The translations under genes and the position numbers were made by a program. Below the pieces are notes generated by a model. The model was not told the DNA's origin and searched no databases. It saw only the letters and a list, made by a program, of their open reading frames with translations. Of a DNA stretch of 38,478 nt, positions 14,977-23,050 are shown piece by piece. The stretch lies in contig CAYFJE010000002.1 in NCBI GenBank assembly GCA_964343345.1, positions 1 to 38,478 on the forward strand, written 5' to 3'. The stretch comes from UBA6624 sp964343345 [NCBI: uncultured bacterium] (GTDB lineage Bacteria; UBP7; UBA6624). Every line of letters begins with the position of its first letter. Position 1 is the stretch's first letter.

Positions 14977-17391
14977 ATGAACGCTACCAGAAAAAACAAG
15001 CATGAAGAGCTAGCAAGAACTCTTGGTCTTTACGATGTAACGATGATTGGTGTTGCAGCAATGATAGGTGCTGGAATTTTTGTTCTTACCGGAAAAGCAG
15101 CAGGCATTGCCGGGCCTGCCTTTTTGTTGGCATTTTTTTTGAATGGGGTTGTTGCAATGTTGACAGCAGGTGCATATGCAGAATTAGGGGCATCTTTTCC
15201 AGAGGCTGGCGGTGCTTTTATGTGGGTTGCTCAAGGATACCGAAAGGTGGTTTCTTTTATAGCAGGCTGGATGGGGTGGTTTAGTCACGTTGTTGCTGTT
15301 GCAGTTTACTCCCTTGGTTTCGGTGTTTATTTTCTTGAGCTTTTGAATTTTTTTGGACTAATGGATCATCCTGAGGATATCGGAGATGTGTATCAGCTTT
15401 ATGTGAAGGTTGGTGCTGTTGCTATTTGTTCTGTTTTGGCTTGGGTTAATTTTGTAGGAGTTTCTGAAACAGGAAAATTTGGTTCAATTATGAGCACTGT
15501 AAAAGTTTTAATATTGTTGCTTTTTGCGATTTTTGGTTTTATTCGCATTTTTCAAACAGATGGATTTACTCATTATGAACCGTTTTTCATATCATCAAAC
15601 GAACACGGGACTGCGATATTGGTTTTATTGGCAATGGGTGTTACATACATGGCTTTTGAAGGTTATGAGGTTATAGTGCAGGCAAGCGAGGAGGTCAAAA
15701 ATCCAGAAAAGAATATCCCAAAAGCTATTTTTTTATCAATCTTGGTTGTTTTGCCAGTCTACCTTCTTGTGGGAGGCGCCTCCCTCGGGGCTTTAAGTAT
15801 TTCTGGCTTGCCTGCTTCTCTTGGCGAAAAGTTTTCAGATCTCGCTTCCTCGGCATCACAGCCAATGACAAATTACAACTTAATGGCCTTTTTGGGAGAA
15901 AGAGCTGTTGTCGAGTCTGCAAATCAGTTCGTTTTGCCATTTAAATTTCCAGGCTCTAGCTATACGACAGGAATGTTCTTGGTCATCCTGGCAGGTATCG
16001 CTTCAACAACATCAGCACTGAATGGCACCCTTTTCTCATCAAGCAGGGTTGCTTTTGCAATGGGCAGAGAAGGTTTGCTGCCATCCATTTTAGGAAAAAT
16101 ACATCCGATTAAGCGAACACCCTACATGGGCCTTTTTGCTACAGCTGTGATTGTCATTTTAATCATTGTCACTTTGCCAATGGCAGCTGTTTCTGCCGCT
16201 GCAAATGTTATGTTTTTACTTCTTTTTACACTTGTTAACATGACATTAATCAAGCTTAGAAAAATAAAACCTAATGTGAAAAGACCTTTCAAAATGCCAA
16301 TGGTCCCACTTTTACCGATGATTGCAATTGTTCTTCAGATCATTATTGCAATTGGAGTTTTCTTTATCCCAGTTTCCCCGTTTGACGAACATGCCGCACA
16401 TTCTCCAGGAGCGATTGCTTGGGCGGTTACTTTACTTTGGATTTTTTCGGGGCTTCTTCTTTATGCGGGACCTTTCAGGAAGCTCAAACCAATGTCACGA
16501 TCAAGAATCCTTGAACAAGAAACGATGTATTCACCAGAAAGCAATAGCATACTGCTCGCTGTCGCACATCCAAGAAACCGTGAGTCTTTATCCCATCTTG
16601 CGGAAAGTGTAGCAAGGCCTGAAAACAGTCTTGTCCATATTGTTTCTATTGCAACCATTCCCGAAACAACACCTCTAACTTTTGCTCCTGAAAAGGATGT
16701 AAAAAAGAAACATGATTTAATAGAAGAGATAAGAGACACTTTAGAAAAGAAGAAAATGAAAATTAATTCCAGTGTTGTTGTAGGCAGGCATCCTGCTTCT
16801 GTCATATGTTCCGTAGCAGATTCAAGAGGTACTGATTTGGTTTTAATGGGTTACAGAGGAGGTAAGAAGAAAAAAGGACTCTTTCTAGGGGATACCTTAG
16901 ATAGGGTTTTAGCAGATTCTTCAAAAACCGTTGCAATCCTTAGACATGGCGGTAAAATTCCATACAAAAATGTTGCTGTTGCTGTGGGATTTGGGCCGAA
17001 TACGAAAAAGGCTATTGAAATTGGTACAAAAATTGCTTCCAGCAACAATGGAGAATTATTGATGCTAGCAATTGCAACGAACAAGAAAGAGGAAAAAGAT
17101 GCTCAAGAAAGACTTTCTTCATTTGCCGAGGAGATTAAAAAAGAAAACAAAAAATTAAAATTAAATTTACAAGTTACAAAATCACGATCTATAAAAAAAG
17201 CTATACTTGATTCAGCAAAATCAAGCGATCTTTTAGTGCTTGGAGCAAGTGTTAACGGAATTCTAGACAAGGCAAGGTTGGGAAATATTCAAGAAAGCAT
17301 TGCAAGAGAGTTTGATGGAAGCGTTCTTACTGTAAGAGTTCCTGAGGCACGAGTAAAAAGATGGATACACAGGTTATTGGACGATGAGTAA
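14977..17391 (+). CDS. APC-family amino acid permease fused to two universal stress protein domains
   Basis: An 804-residue protein. Residues 1 to about 510 form an amino acid/polyamine/organocation transporter with about 12 membrane helices; the hallmark MIGAGIFVLTG is near residue 28, followed by YAELGASFPEAGGAF. The cytoplasmic tail has two Usp domains, one about 530-660 with the nucleotide-loop pattern MGYRGGKKKKGLFLGDTL and one about 670-790 with LGASVNGILDKARLG. Usp tails on permeases probably gate transport by ATP or AMP. The start at MNATRKNK is chosen because the frame's earlier ATG (14899) precedes a stretch unlike the family and lies inside the divergent amidase gene. The substrate is not determinable. 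The next gene overlaps its end by eight bases. Confidence 0.9.
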   Translation: MNATRKNKHEELARTLGLYDVTMIGVAAMIGAGIFVLTGKAAGIAGPAFLLAFFLNGVVAMLTAGAYAELGASFPEAGGAFMWVAQGYRKVVSFIAGWMGWFSHVVAVAVYSLGFGVYFLELLNFFGLMDHPEDIGDVYQLYVKVGAVAICSVLAWVNFVGVSETGKFGSIMSTVKVLILLLFAIFGFIRIFQTDGFTHYEPFFISSNEHGTAILVLLAMGVTYMAFEGYEVIVQASEEVKNPEKNIPKAIFLSILVVLPVYLLVGGASLGALSISGLPASLGEKFSDLASSASQPMTNYNLMAFLGERAVVESANQFVLPFKFPGSSYTTGMFLVILAGIASTTSALNGTLFSSSRVAFAMGREGLLPSILGKIHPIKRTPYMGLFATAVIVILIIVTLPMAAVSAAANVMFLLLFTLVNMTLIKLRKIKPNVKRPFKMPMVPLLPMIAIVLQIIIAIGVFFIPVSPFDEHAAHSPGAIAWAVTLLWIFSGLLLYAGPFRKLKPMSRSRILEQETMYSPESNSILLAVAHPRNRESLSHLAESVARPENSLVHIVSIATIPETTPLTFAPEKDVKKKHDLIEEIRDTLEKKKMKINSSVVVGRHPASVICSVADSRGTDLVLMGYRGGKKKKGLFLGDTLDRVLADSSKTVAILRHGGKIPYKNVAVAVGFGPNTKKAIEIGTKIASSNNGELLMLAIATNKKEEKDAQERLSSFAEEIKKENKKLKLNLQVTKSRSIKKAILDSAKSSDLLVLGASVNGILDKARLGNIQESIAREFDGSVLTVRVPEARVKRWIHRLLDDE

Positions 17392-18427
17392 AAAGTTTGT
17401 AATATTAGTTTTGTTTTTTACCGGATTCTTCGGTTGTTATCGTCCGGCGATACCTTGGAAGATTACAGCATACTCGATTGTAAAAATAGAACCTGATGAA
17501 CACACAAGGGTAGCTCTAAACTGGAGCGGAGGCCCTGATGGAAAACCTGTTAATATAACAATTATTTACGATCTTCGTTTAGACGGAGATACTTATCGCT
17601 GGGAACCAGTTTCCAGAACGGAAAAATGGAAAAAAGTTCAAAGCTTAGATTTTGCAGAAGATGGAAATTCATTAGTTCTTGCTGCCGATCTCAGAACGCG
17701 AGATATTTGGTTTTGGGAAATAGACAAACTTCCAATCGAATTTACATCAAATAAAGAAATTGAAGGAGATGTTGCTCTTGCAGGAGATTTGGTTGTTTTT
17801 AGAAAAAAAGAAGGCAAGGCACATAATCTTTTTTCGAAATCTATCAATGGAATCGAAGGTCAAAGATTAACTAATGGAAATTCTGTAAGGTGGAATTTAA
17901 AAATTCTAAAAACTGAGTATGGCTTTGATGTAATTCATAATGTTTTGAACGGTATGAATTTAGGTATATCGACTGTTTCGTTAAGCGAAGCAACCCCTAA
18001 AAGGATTTTAGACAACCCAGGACCAGAGCCTTCTTTTGACATTGCTAAGGACAAGATGATTTATTCAAACGAAAATAAATGGTTTTTGTGTGAAGGAAAA
18101 GAGAGACCGTGGGAGGGAGGCTGCAAAGAGCACAGTGTTTCAAGTGAATTTAATTGGACTGGCGATGTTTTTGTTTTAGATAAAGGTGTTTATGGTGGAG
18201 TTGTGGCAAGCGAGGCATCTCCAACCACCAGTTTACTTTACAGAGACACAGAAAGAACTCTAACAAAAAACTACACAGGCGATATAAAGAGTTTAAAGTC
18301 AGAAGGCAACTTGCTTGCTCTTGTTTTAAATAACCCAGCAACAGGAGATTTTTTCAGATTAGAAATTTTTGATGATTCCGGAATAAAATCCCTACCCCCT
18401 CTTTACCCTCCAGAATCAGTAGATTGA
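17384..18427 (+). CDS. Lipoprotein with a TolB-like propeller pattern
   Basis: A 347-residue protein with a type II signal: MSKKFVILVLFFTGFFGC, with Cys18 as the lipidation site. The mature part has repeated segments of the beta-propeller type, such as VQSLDFAEDGNSLVLAADL followed by RDIWFWEIDKLP, FDIAKDKMIYSNENKWFLC, and LKSEGNLLALVLNN. This resembles TolB/WD40-like six-blade folds in surface lipoproteins, but no family is certain. It overlaps the permease gene by eight bases, suggesting co-expression. Its 3' end overlaps the RseB-like gene by 25 bases on the opposite strand. Confidence 0.75.
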   Translation: MSKKFVILVLFFTGFFGCYRPAIPWKITAYSIVKIEPDEHTRVALNWSGGPDGKPVNITIIYDLRLDGDTYRWEPVSRTEKWKKVQSLDFAEDGNSLVLAADLRTRDIWFWEIDKLPIEFTSNKEIEGDVALAGDLVVFRKKEGKAHNLFSKSINGIEGQRLTNGNSVRWNLKILKTEYGFDVIHNVLNGMNLGISTVSLSEATPKRILDNPGPEPSFDIAKDKMIYSNENKWFLCEGKERPWEGGCKEHSVSSEFNWTGDVFVLDKGVYGGVVASEASPTTSLLYRDTERTLTKNYTGDIKSLKSEGNLLALVLNNPATGDFFRLEIFDDSGIKSLPPLYPPESVD

Positions 18428-19356
18428 TTTTCATTCCACAGCATCTTTAGGTGCTTTAGGAGAGTGGGTTTCGGGTAGTTAGATAAAACTCTTACGCTCC
18501 ACCCTTTTTGTGTTTGCGGCAGCATGGCCGCCCATCCTTCTAAATCTAAATCAAGAGCTTTTTTCAAAATTCTGAAATTTTGATTTCTTGTTTGATCTTC
18601 AAAATAAATTAAATAAACATAACTGTCTTTTTCTTCAGAAAGGTATCTCAGGAAAAGGCCTTTGATACCCCCTTCTTCAGCAGCCTTTGTCGAAAGAAAA
18701 ATAGCTTCTTGCTTTTTTGCTCCTAAGATTTTTTCAGGCACGAAAAACTTATGGCTCAGAGATTTTGAAAATTTTGAGATGATGTAATCAACATGTTGTT
18801 TCGGTGGGAAAAAGACACCTTCTTCGAGATTTTCTTCTTCAATATTTATCTCAATAACATCAATCAGTTTTTCACTTTGCTCTTTTACCCGCTCTCTTCT
18901 TATGGGAAGTTGATATTCTTTATGAAGCCAGTAAGTTGTTTTTACACCGTTTTTTTCCCAAGAATCTTCAGAGTTAAAGACGGAAAGAATATCCACGTCA
19001 TCAATAACAAGATCTTCTTTTTCCCAGTCACCATCCTCTTGAGGAATGTTTTTTACCTGGTCCCAAACATAACCAGGCATCAAGAGACGGGCCATTTCTT
19101 TGTTTTGGGGGAAGAAAGTGCGATCGAAAAAAAGATTAACATCAATATCGCTCATGATGTAAATATTTTCTTTTGGTCCAAGAATAAAAAAATTATCATC
19201 ATCTTCCTCAAGTCGGATATTTCCATTTTTTGAGAAATACTTAATACTTTTTTCATTTATTGTTCGACCTTGAATATTTTGATAAAATTTAATTTCACCG
19301 CGATAAGAATAAGGAATTGTTTCCTCGATCAAAAAAAGAAATAAAAATAGAAACAT
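18403..19356 (-). CDS. RseB/LolA-like exported protein of the sigma-factor operon
   Basis: A 317-residue protein with a short hydrophobic N-terminus (MFLFLFLFLIEE), then YSYRGEIKFYQN, like the opening strand of the MucB/RseB N-terminal lipoprotein-carrier fold. VKTTYWLHKEYQLPIRRE is also RseB-like (substrate strand followed by a basic turn). A C-terminal domain (about 195-310) follows, as in RseB. Its ATG comes directly after the stop of the membrane anti-sigma candidate, itself behind an ECF sigma gene, which matches the rpoE-rseA-rseB order of envelope-stress modules. RseB binds the periplasmic part of RseA and slows its cleavage. The assignment depends largely on this context; a plain LolA-like protein is the alternative. 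Confidence 0.6.
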   Translation of the reverse strand: MFLFLFLFLIEETIPYSYRGEIKFYQNIQGRTINEKSIKYFSKNGNIRLEEDDDNFFILGPKENIYIMSDIDVNLFFDRTFFPQNKEMARLLMPGYVWDQVKNIPQEDGDWEKEDLVIDDVDILSVFNSEDSWEKNGVKTTYWLHKEYQLPIRRERVKEQSEKLIDVIEINIEEENLEEGVFFPPKQHVDYIISKFSKSLSHKFFVPEKILGAKKQEAIFLSTKAAEEGGIKGLFLRYLSEEKDSYVYLIYFEDQTRNQNFRILKKALDLDLEGWAAMLPQTQKGWSVRVLSNYPKPTLLKHLKMLWNENQSTDSGG

Positions 19357-19791
19357 CTAACTTAAGAAAGGGTCTTCCGTCAATAAAGAGTTGAGATCTG
19401 AAATATTGCCACTCAATCCAGTTTTCGAAGCCCTTTCAACACGATCCAAGCTTATTTCAATTTGTTCACCCGCCCTGAAAGAATCCCTAACATAGCCCCA
19501 TCCAAAATATGAAATAGAAAGAGAAAATACGAAAAGTGTCGAAAAAGAATACCCCGCTATAGATGTTGCAGCCCATTTTCTTTTCTGGATTTTAATTTTT
19601 CTTTCAATCAGGCCAGATAGATTTTTCCCCAGTTTTTTTGTTTTGAAAGAGTTTAATTCCGGGATATCGGCTTTTTCCTCTTCCATTAGGTTTTTCAAAA
19701 TAATTTTTATATTCTTAGGAGGAACCCGTTTGGGAAGGGTGTTTTTTATCAATTTTAAAAAATCCCGATTTTCTTTTTCAGAAAAAAACAT
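19357..19791 (-). CDS. Membrane anti-sigma factor candidate (RseA position)
   Basis: A 144-residue protein with a basic cytoplasmic N-half (about 1-72), one membrane helix near 74-97 (SIAGYSFSTLFVFSLSISYFG) and a short periplasmic tail (VRDSFRAGEQIEISLDRVE). This single-pass design, and the position two bases after an ECF sigma gene and directly before an RseB-like gene, fit an anti-sigma factor that holds the sigma factor at the membrane. There is no zinc-binding H-x3-C-x2-C motif, so it is not a ZAS-type anti-sigma. Sequence resemblance to RseA itself is weak. Confidence 0.6.
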   Translation of the reverse strand: MFFSEKENRDFLKLIKNTLPKRVPPKNIKIILKNLMEEEKADIPELNSFKTKKLGKNLSGLIERKIKIQKRKWAATSIAGYSFSTLFVFSLSISYFGWGYVRDSFRAGEQIEISLDRVERASKTGLSGNISDLNSLLTEDPFLS

Positions 19792-19793
19792 TA

Positions 19794-20462
19794 TTATTTA
19801 TTATCCATATATTTTTTGAATTTGATACGAGCCTTGTGAATTCTCATTTTTACAGCCGTTACGGAGCAGCCTAAAATTTCTGCAATATCAAGATATGTCA
19901 ATTCTGGCTGTATCGCAAGCAGCAAAGCCTCTCTTAGGTTGATGGGCAGAAGCATCAAGGCTTCTCCAATCTTTTCTGCCTGGCCTTCTTGCTTTATCAC
20001 GTCTTCGGCATTCGGGTTCTTCCCATCTCCTGGATCAAATGTGTCTCCAGCCTCCCCACCTCCAAACATACCCTCTATGGAGGTTGGCCTTTTTCCCTGG
20101 GCTGACAATAAAGTGTTCCCTTGGTTCCTTCCAATTGTGAAAAGCCAAGTTTTGAATTTCTGTTTCGGGTTAAATTTTTTAGCATATTTCCAAACCCTGA
20201 AAAAGGATTCCGCAGCAGCGCCTTCCGCCGTTGCAGGGTCTTTGATGTAAAGGCTCAAGAAATTAAAAAGGGGTGATTGGTATCGTTCCACTAGCTCCCC
20301 CAATGCTTCATGATTGTTTTTGGCTACAAGTTCCATCAATTCTTCGTCAGTTTTCTTCCCAAGGGTCATACCTGACTCCATCCTATACCTCTCAGCCAGG
20401 GGTTTTGTTTCTGAAAAAGTGAGGTTTGGGCATAGACTGCTTGTCAGAATTGCGGGTTCCAA
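19794..20462 (-). CDS. ECF-family RNA polymerase sigma factor
   Basis: Region 2 is clear (ELVAKNNHEALGELVERY, then AAAESFFRVWKYAKKF and FKTWLFTIGRN). Region 4 is LLPINLREALLLAIQPELTY followed by the helix-turn-helix DIAEILGCSVTAVKMRIHKAR. There is no sigma region 3, as usual for group 4. The open frame begins with ATG 20462. An ATG at 20369 has GGAG at good spacing and gives a protein starting MTLGKKTDEELM, which fits the family better; the first 31 residues may not be translated. It is followed by anti-sigma and RseB-like genes, suggesting an envelope-stress response. The loop between regions 2 and 4 has a Gly-rich insert. Confidence 0.9.
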   Translation of the reverse strand: MEPAILTSSLCPNLTFSETKPLAERYRMESGMTLGKKTDEELMELVAKNNHEALGELVERYQSPLFNFLSLYIKDPATAEGAAAESFFRVWKYAKKFNPKQKFKTWLFTIGRNQGNTLLSAQGKRPTSIEGMFGGGEAGDTFDPGDGKNPNAEDVIKQEGQAEKIGEALMLLPINLREALLLAIQPELTYLDIAEILGCSVTAVKMRIHKARIKFKKYMDNK

Positions 20463-20478
20463 CTTATTAATAAGTTGG
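20459..20478. promoter_or_regulatory. Perfect 20-bp palindrome at the lipoprotein/sigma-factor junction
   Basis: CCAACTTATT is directly followed by its reverse complement AATAAGTTGG. It covers the stop codon of the lipoprotein gene and the first possible ATG of the sigma gene. If the sigma factor starts at 20369, the palindrome is about 90 bases upstream and could be an operator. An RNA hairpin with the same arms is possible, but no T-run follows on the minus strand. Confidence 0.4.
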
Positions 20479-21810
20479 ATATCTTGTTGAAACTACAAAT
20501 TCCTGGACCCCGTTATTTAGTCTCGAATACCCAACATGGAATCCGCGATCTCCATGCGGGGAAATGACGTTGTCAAAAACAGGGTTCATGTTGATTGGGA
20601 TATCAGTGGGACTTGATCCATTCCAACCCGTAACAATGTCGCCACCCCAGAGATTCCCTTTTGCGAATCTGTGATTCAAAACAAAGTCAAAAGGAGCTTC
20701 ATGCTCCCACCAGAAAACATGTTTTTTGCCGCTTGGCTCTATCCCTAGAGATATTTCTGCAGCAGCAAGATTATTGACAGGGTCATAAGCCATTGCGACC
20801 AGTTTTTCTGGTCCGGCTGTCAATGGTGTTGAGATTGACCATTCCCTATAAACAATCGCATCTGGATGAAGATTTGATTGGTCTGAATTGCTTTGGTACA
20901 CTAATGTTAGGTATCCTGTAGAGGGGTTGATTTCAAAATCAAATGAATCAGTAACATTTGTTGCTATAAACTGATTACTTCCAGCCCAATTGTTGGCATC
21001 ACTGCAGTCGCTTGTGAGTAGGCAATGGTAAAGCTTTAAACCCAAGCCTGCATTATCTGCTCGGGCAATTATCACAATGCTTCCTCCTGCGATCTTTACG
21101 ACAGGGGATGTTCCTACTGCAGAAAACCCCGCATTTGCCCCATCGATAGACACGTAATTAGTCCAATCTGCAAAGTTGTAGAGCCCTGCTTGTAGGTTTG
21201 CTAATGGATAATCCATCAAGAGCAATTCCATATTAATGGCTAAATCATCAAAACCTTCTTGCCAAGCCAGGAGAAGAGTGTTGTTTGTTGTATCAATTGC
21301 AGCAGTTGGGGCCCCACCACCTATCGTGTTTGGCAAGTTCGATCCACACCCTTGCAGGCTACCTCCCGCTGCCCATGTTCCATCCCAGCACCAGTAGGTT
21401 ACAAATGTGTCAGCACTCGGGACATCCTCAGTTGCAAAAATATGCAATACTCCAATGTTTGTTGAGTTAAAAACCGAATTATTGTTATCAATAATCGCAG
21501 TTACCCCACTGCATCCAATACCACCCCCAATTGTCATTTTTTCGGTTGTGTTAAAACTTCCCGAAACATCTTTGTAAATTTCAAGTTGACCAGCACTCAC
21601 GCCATTTGAGTTACATGATAAAAGATAATTGTTCCCCTGGAAGTCATAAATGTAATGGCTTTCAGAGTAAACGTTAGCAGTTTGCACCAAGGGTACAACA
21701 CTGCTGTCTGGCCCTGCGTAGCCTATCGGATGCGTAACTGAACCCCCACTTCCGCCACATGCGGATATTGCGATAATTAAAATTGCTAAAAGTCTGATGA
21801 TTTTTTTCAT
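20467..21810 (-). CDS. Secreted lipoprotein, function unknown
   Basis: A 447-residue protein with a lipoprotein signal (MKKIIRLLAILIIAISAC; Cys18) followed by a GGSGGS linker. The mature part is rich in Gly, Ser, Asn and Thr, with repeated beta-strand patterns (NNYLLSCNSNG, NTLLLAWQEGFDD, GSIVIIARADNAG, GYLTLVYQSNSD, KKHVFWWEHE), consistent with a surface beta-propeller. No catalytic motif is recognised. It starts five bases after hutI and ends next to the sigma-factor gene, so it probably belongs to a five-gene transcript. No Shine-Dalgarno is seen before its ATG. Confidence 0.75.
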   Translation of the reverse strand: MKKIIRLLAILIIAISACGGSGGSVTHPIGYAGPDSSVVPLVQTANVYSESHYIYDFQGNNYLLSCNSNGVSAGQLEIYKDVSGSFNTTEKMTIGGGIGCSGVTAIIDNNNSVFNSTNIGVLHIFATEDVPSADTFVTYWCWDGTWAAGGSLQGCGSNLPNTIGGGAPTAAIDTTNNTLLLAWQEGFDDLAINMELLLMDYPLANLQAGLYNFADWTNYVSIDGANAGFSAVGTSPVVKIAGGSIVIIARADNAGLGLKLYHCLLTSDCSDANNWAGSNQFIATNVTDSFDFEINPSTGYLTLVYQSNSDQSNLHPDAIVYREWSISTPLTAGPEKLVAMAYDPVNNLAAAEISLGIEPSGKKHVFWWEHEAPFDFVLNHRFAKGNLWGGDIVTGWNGSSPTDIPINMNPVFDNVISPHGDRGFHVGYSRLNNGVQEFVVSTRYPTY

Positions 21811-21815
21811 AATAT

Positions 21816-23006
21816 TTAGTTTAACACCTTATTTCCTTCAACGAAAAGCATCTTAAGCCGGTTGTTTGACGAAAAAAAATCATCTAAGTCGTTTTTCCAT
21901 ACCCCGATATCAGCAATAGAGCCTTCTTCAATTTTCCCAGTTTTTTTCAGGCCAAGTGCTTTTGCTGGACTGGATGTTATTGCTTTCAATATTTCCTTGT
22001 TTGACATTTTCAAATCTCGTGAAGCCAGCTTCCCAACTTCTAACAGAGACGTGCAAAAAGAAGATCCCGCATTGAAGTCTGTTGCCAAAAATAACTCAAC
22101 ACCAGCATCAAGCAACTTTCTGGCATTTGGCTGTACCCCTGTGTCAAGTTCAATGTTGCAAATAGGCAATATTCCAACAGCGACTCCACTTTCAGCTAAT
22201 TTTTTTTCATCCCCTTCTTTGAGGTGTTCAGCATGATCGATTGAAACAGCTCCATATTTTAAAGCAATTTCAGCACCGCCCATTTCAGAGAATTGTCCAG
22301 CATGCAAAGTGATTTGATAATCTAGCGAACATGCATGAGAAAGGAGAAATTCAGTTTGTTTTTTAGAAAATGCCCCATCTTCCAAAAAAACATCAAAACG
22401 ACTTGCAAGGTTTTCTTTTTTTGCCATTTTTGCTGCTGTGACTATTTCCTCTAGATAAGTTTCTTCATCTTTGTTTTCAGGAAAAGCATGAGCCATCAAC
22501 AATGTTGTGACTACTCGAACTTTTTTCTCAGAAGCCCATTCCTTATAGATTCTTAAATGATGCAATTCTTCTTCAAGAGAAAGGCCGTAACCAGTTTTTA
22601 CTTCGATCGTTGTCGTCCCGGCAGATTGCATTTTTGAGAACCTTTCATCCATAAGGGACTTCAATTCTTCAGTCGTTGATTTTTTTGTTTCGGAAACGGT
22701 ATGTTTTATGCCTCCTCCAGCTTTCAAAATCTCAACATACGAAGCTCCTTTTTTTCTTAACTCCCCCTCAAAGCTTCGATCACCAGAATGAAGGAGGTGA
22801 GTGTGTGCATCAATAAAGCCAGGAGTAATAAAAGACCTCCCACAATCAATAATTTTTACTTGAGTCTTTTTTCTCAAAAAGGAATCAACCTCCTTTCCGT
22901 TTAGGAGACTTTTAACAACACCATTTTTTACACAAATGAAATTAGGGCCTTTTACAACTTTAAAACCATTCCACATATTTCCATTTGTTTTGATTAAATA
23001 ATCCAT
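21816..23006 (-). CDS. hutI: Imidazolonepropionase
   Basis: A 396-residue amidohydrolase, the third enzyme of histidine degradation, hydrolysing imidazolone propionate to N-formimino-L-glutamate. The metal-binding DAHTH (His68, His70) is followed by LLHSGDRSFE. The family segments EVKTGYGLSLEEELHHL, LLMAHAFPENK, TLHAGQF, SIDHAEHL and LATDFNAGSSF are all present, including the metal-ligand His and Asp positions. It is unlinked in orientation to hutU, which lies on the same strand about 1.5 kb away beyond the oppositely oriented M32 gene. It heads the minus-strand cluster that includes the sigma factor. Confidence 0.95.
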   Translation of the reverse strand: MDYLIKTNGNMWNGFKVVKGPNFICVKNGVVKSLLNGKEVDSFLRKKTQVKIIDCGRSFITPGFIDAHTHLLHSGDRSFEGELRKKGASYVEILKAGGGIKHTVSETKKSTTEELKSLMDERFSKMQSAGTTTIEVKTGYGLSLEEELHHLRIYKEWASEKKVRVVTTLLMAHAFPENKDEETYLEEIVTAAKMAKKENLASRFDVFLEDGAFSKKQTEFLLSHACSLDYQITLHAGQFSEMGGAEIALKYGAVSIDHAEHLKEGDEKKLAESGVAVGILPICNIELDTGVQPNARKLLDAGVELFLATDFNAGSSFCTSLLEVGKLASRDLKMSNKEILKAITSSPAKALGLKKTGKIEEGSIADIGVWKNDLDDFFSSNNRLKMLFVEGNKVLN

Positions 23007-23035
23007 AAAAGCACCATAAAAACTACTCTATACTA

Positions 23036-23041
23036 TACAAT
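23036..23041 (+). promoter_or_regulatory. Candidate -10 box of a leaderless promoter for the M32 gene
   Basis: TACAAT ends nine bases before ATG 23051 in a 44-base divergent gap, and no Shine-Dalgarno lies between them. No clear -35 is visible, so this is a weak call. Confidence 0.3.
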
Positions 23042-23050
23042 TTTTGTTCA

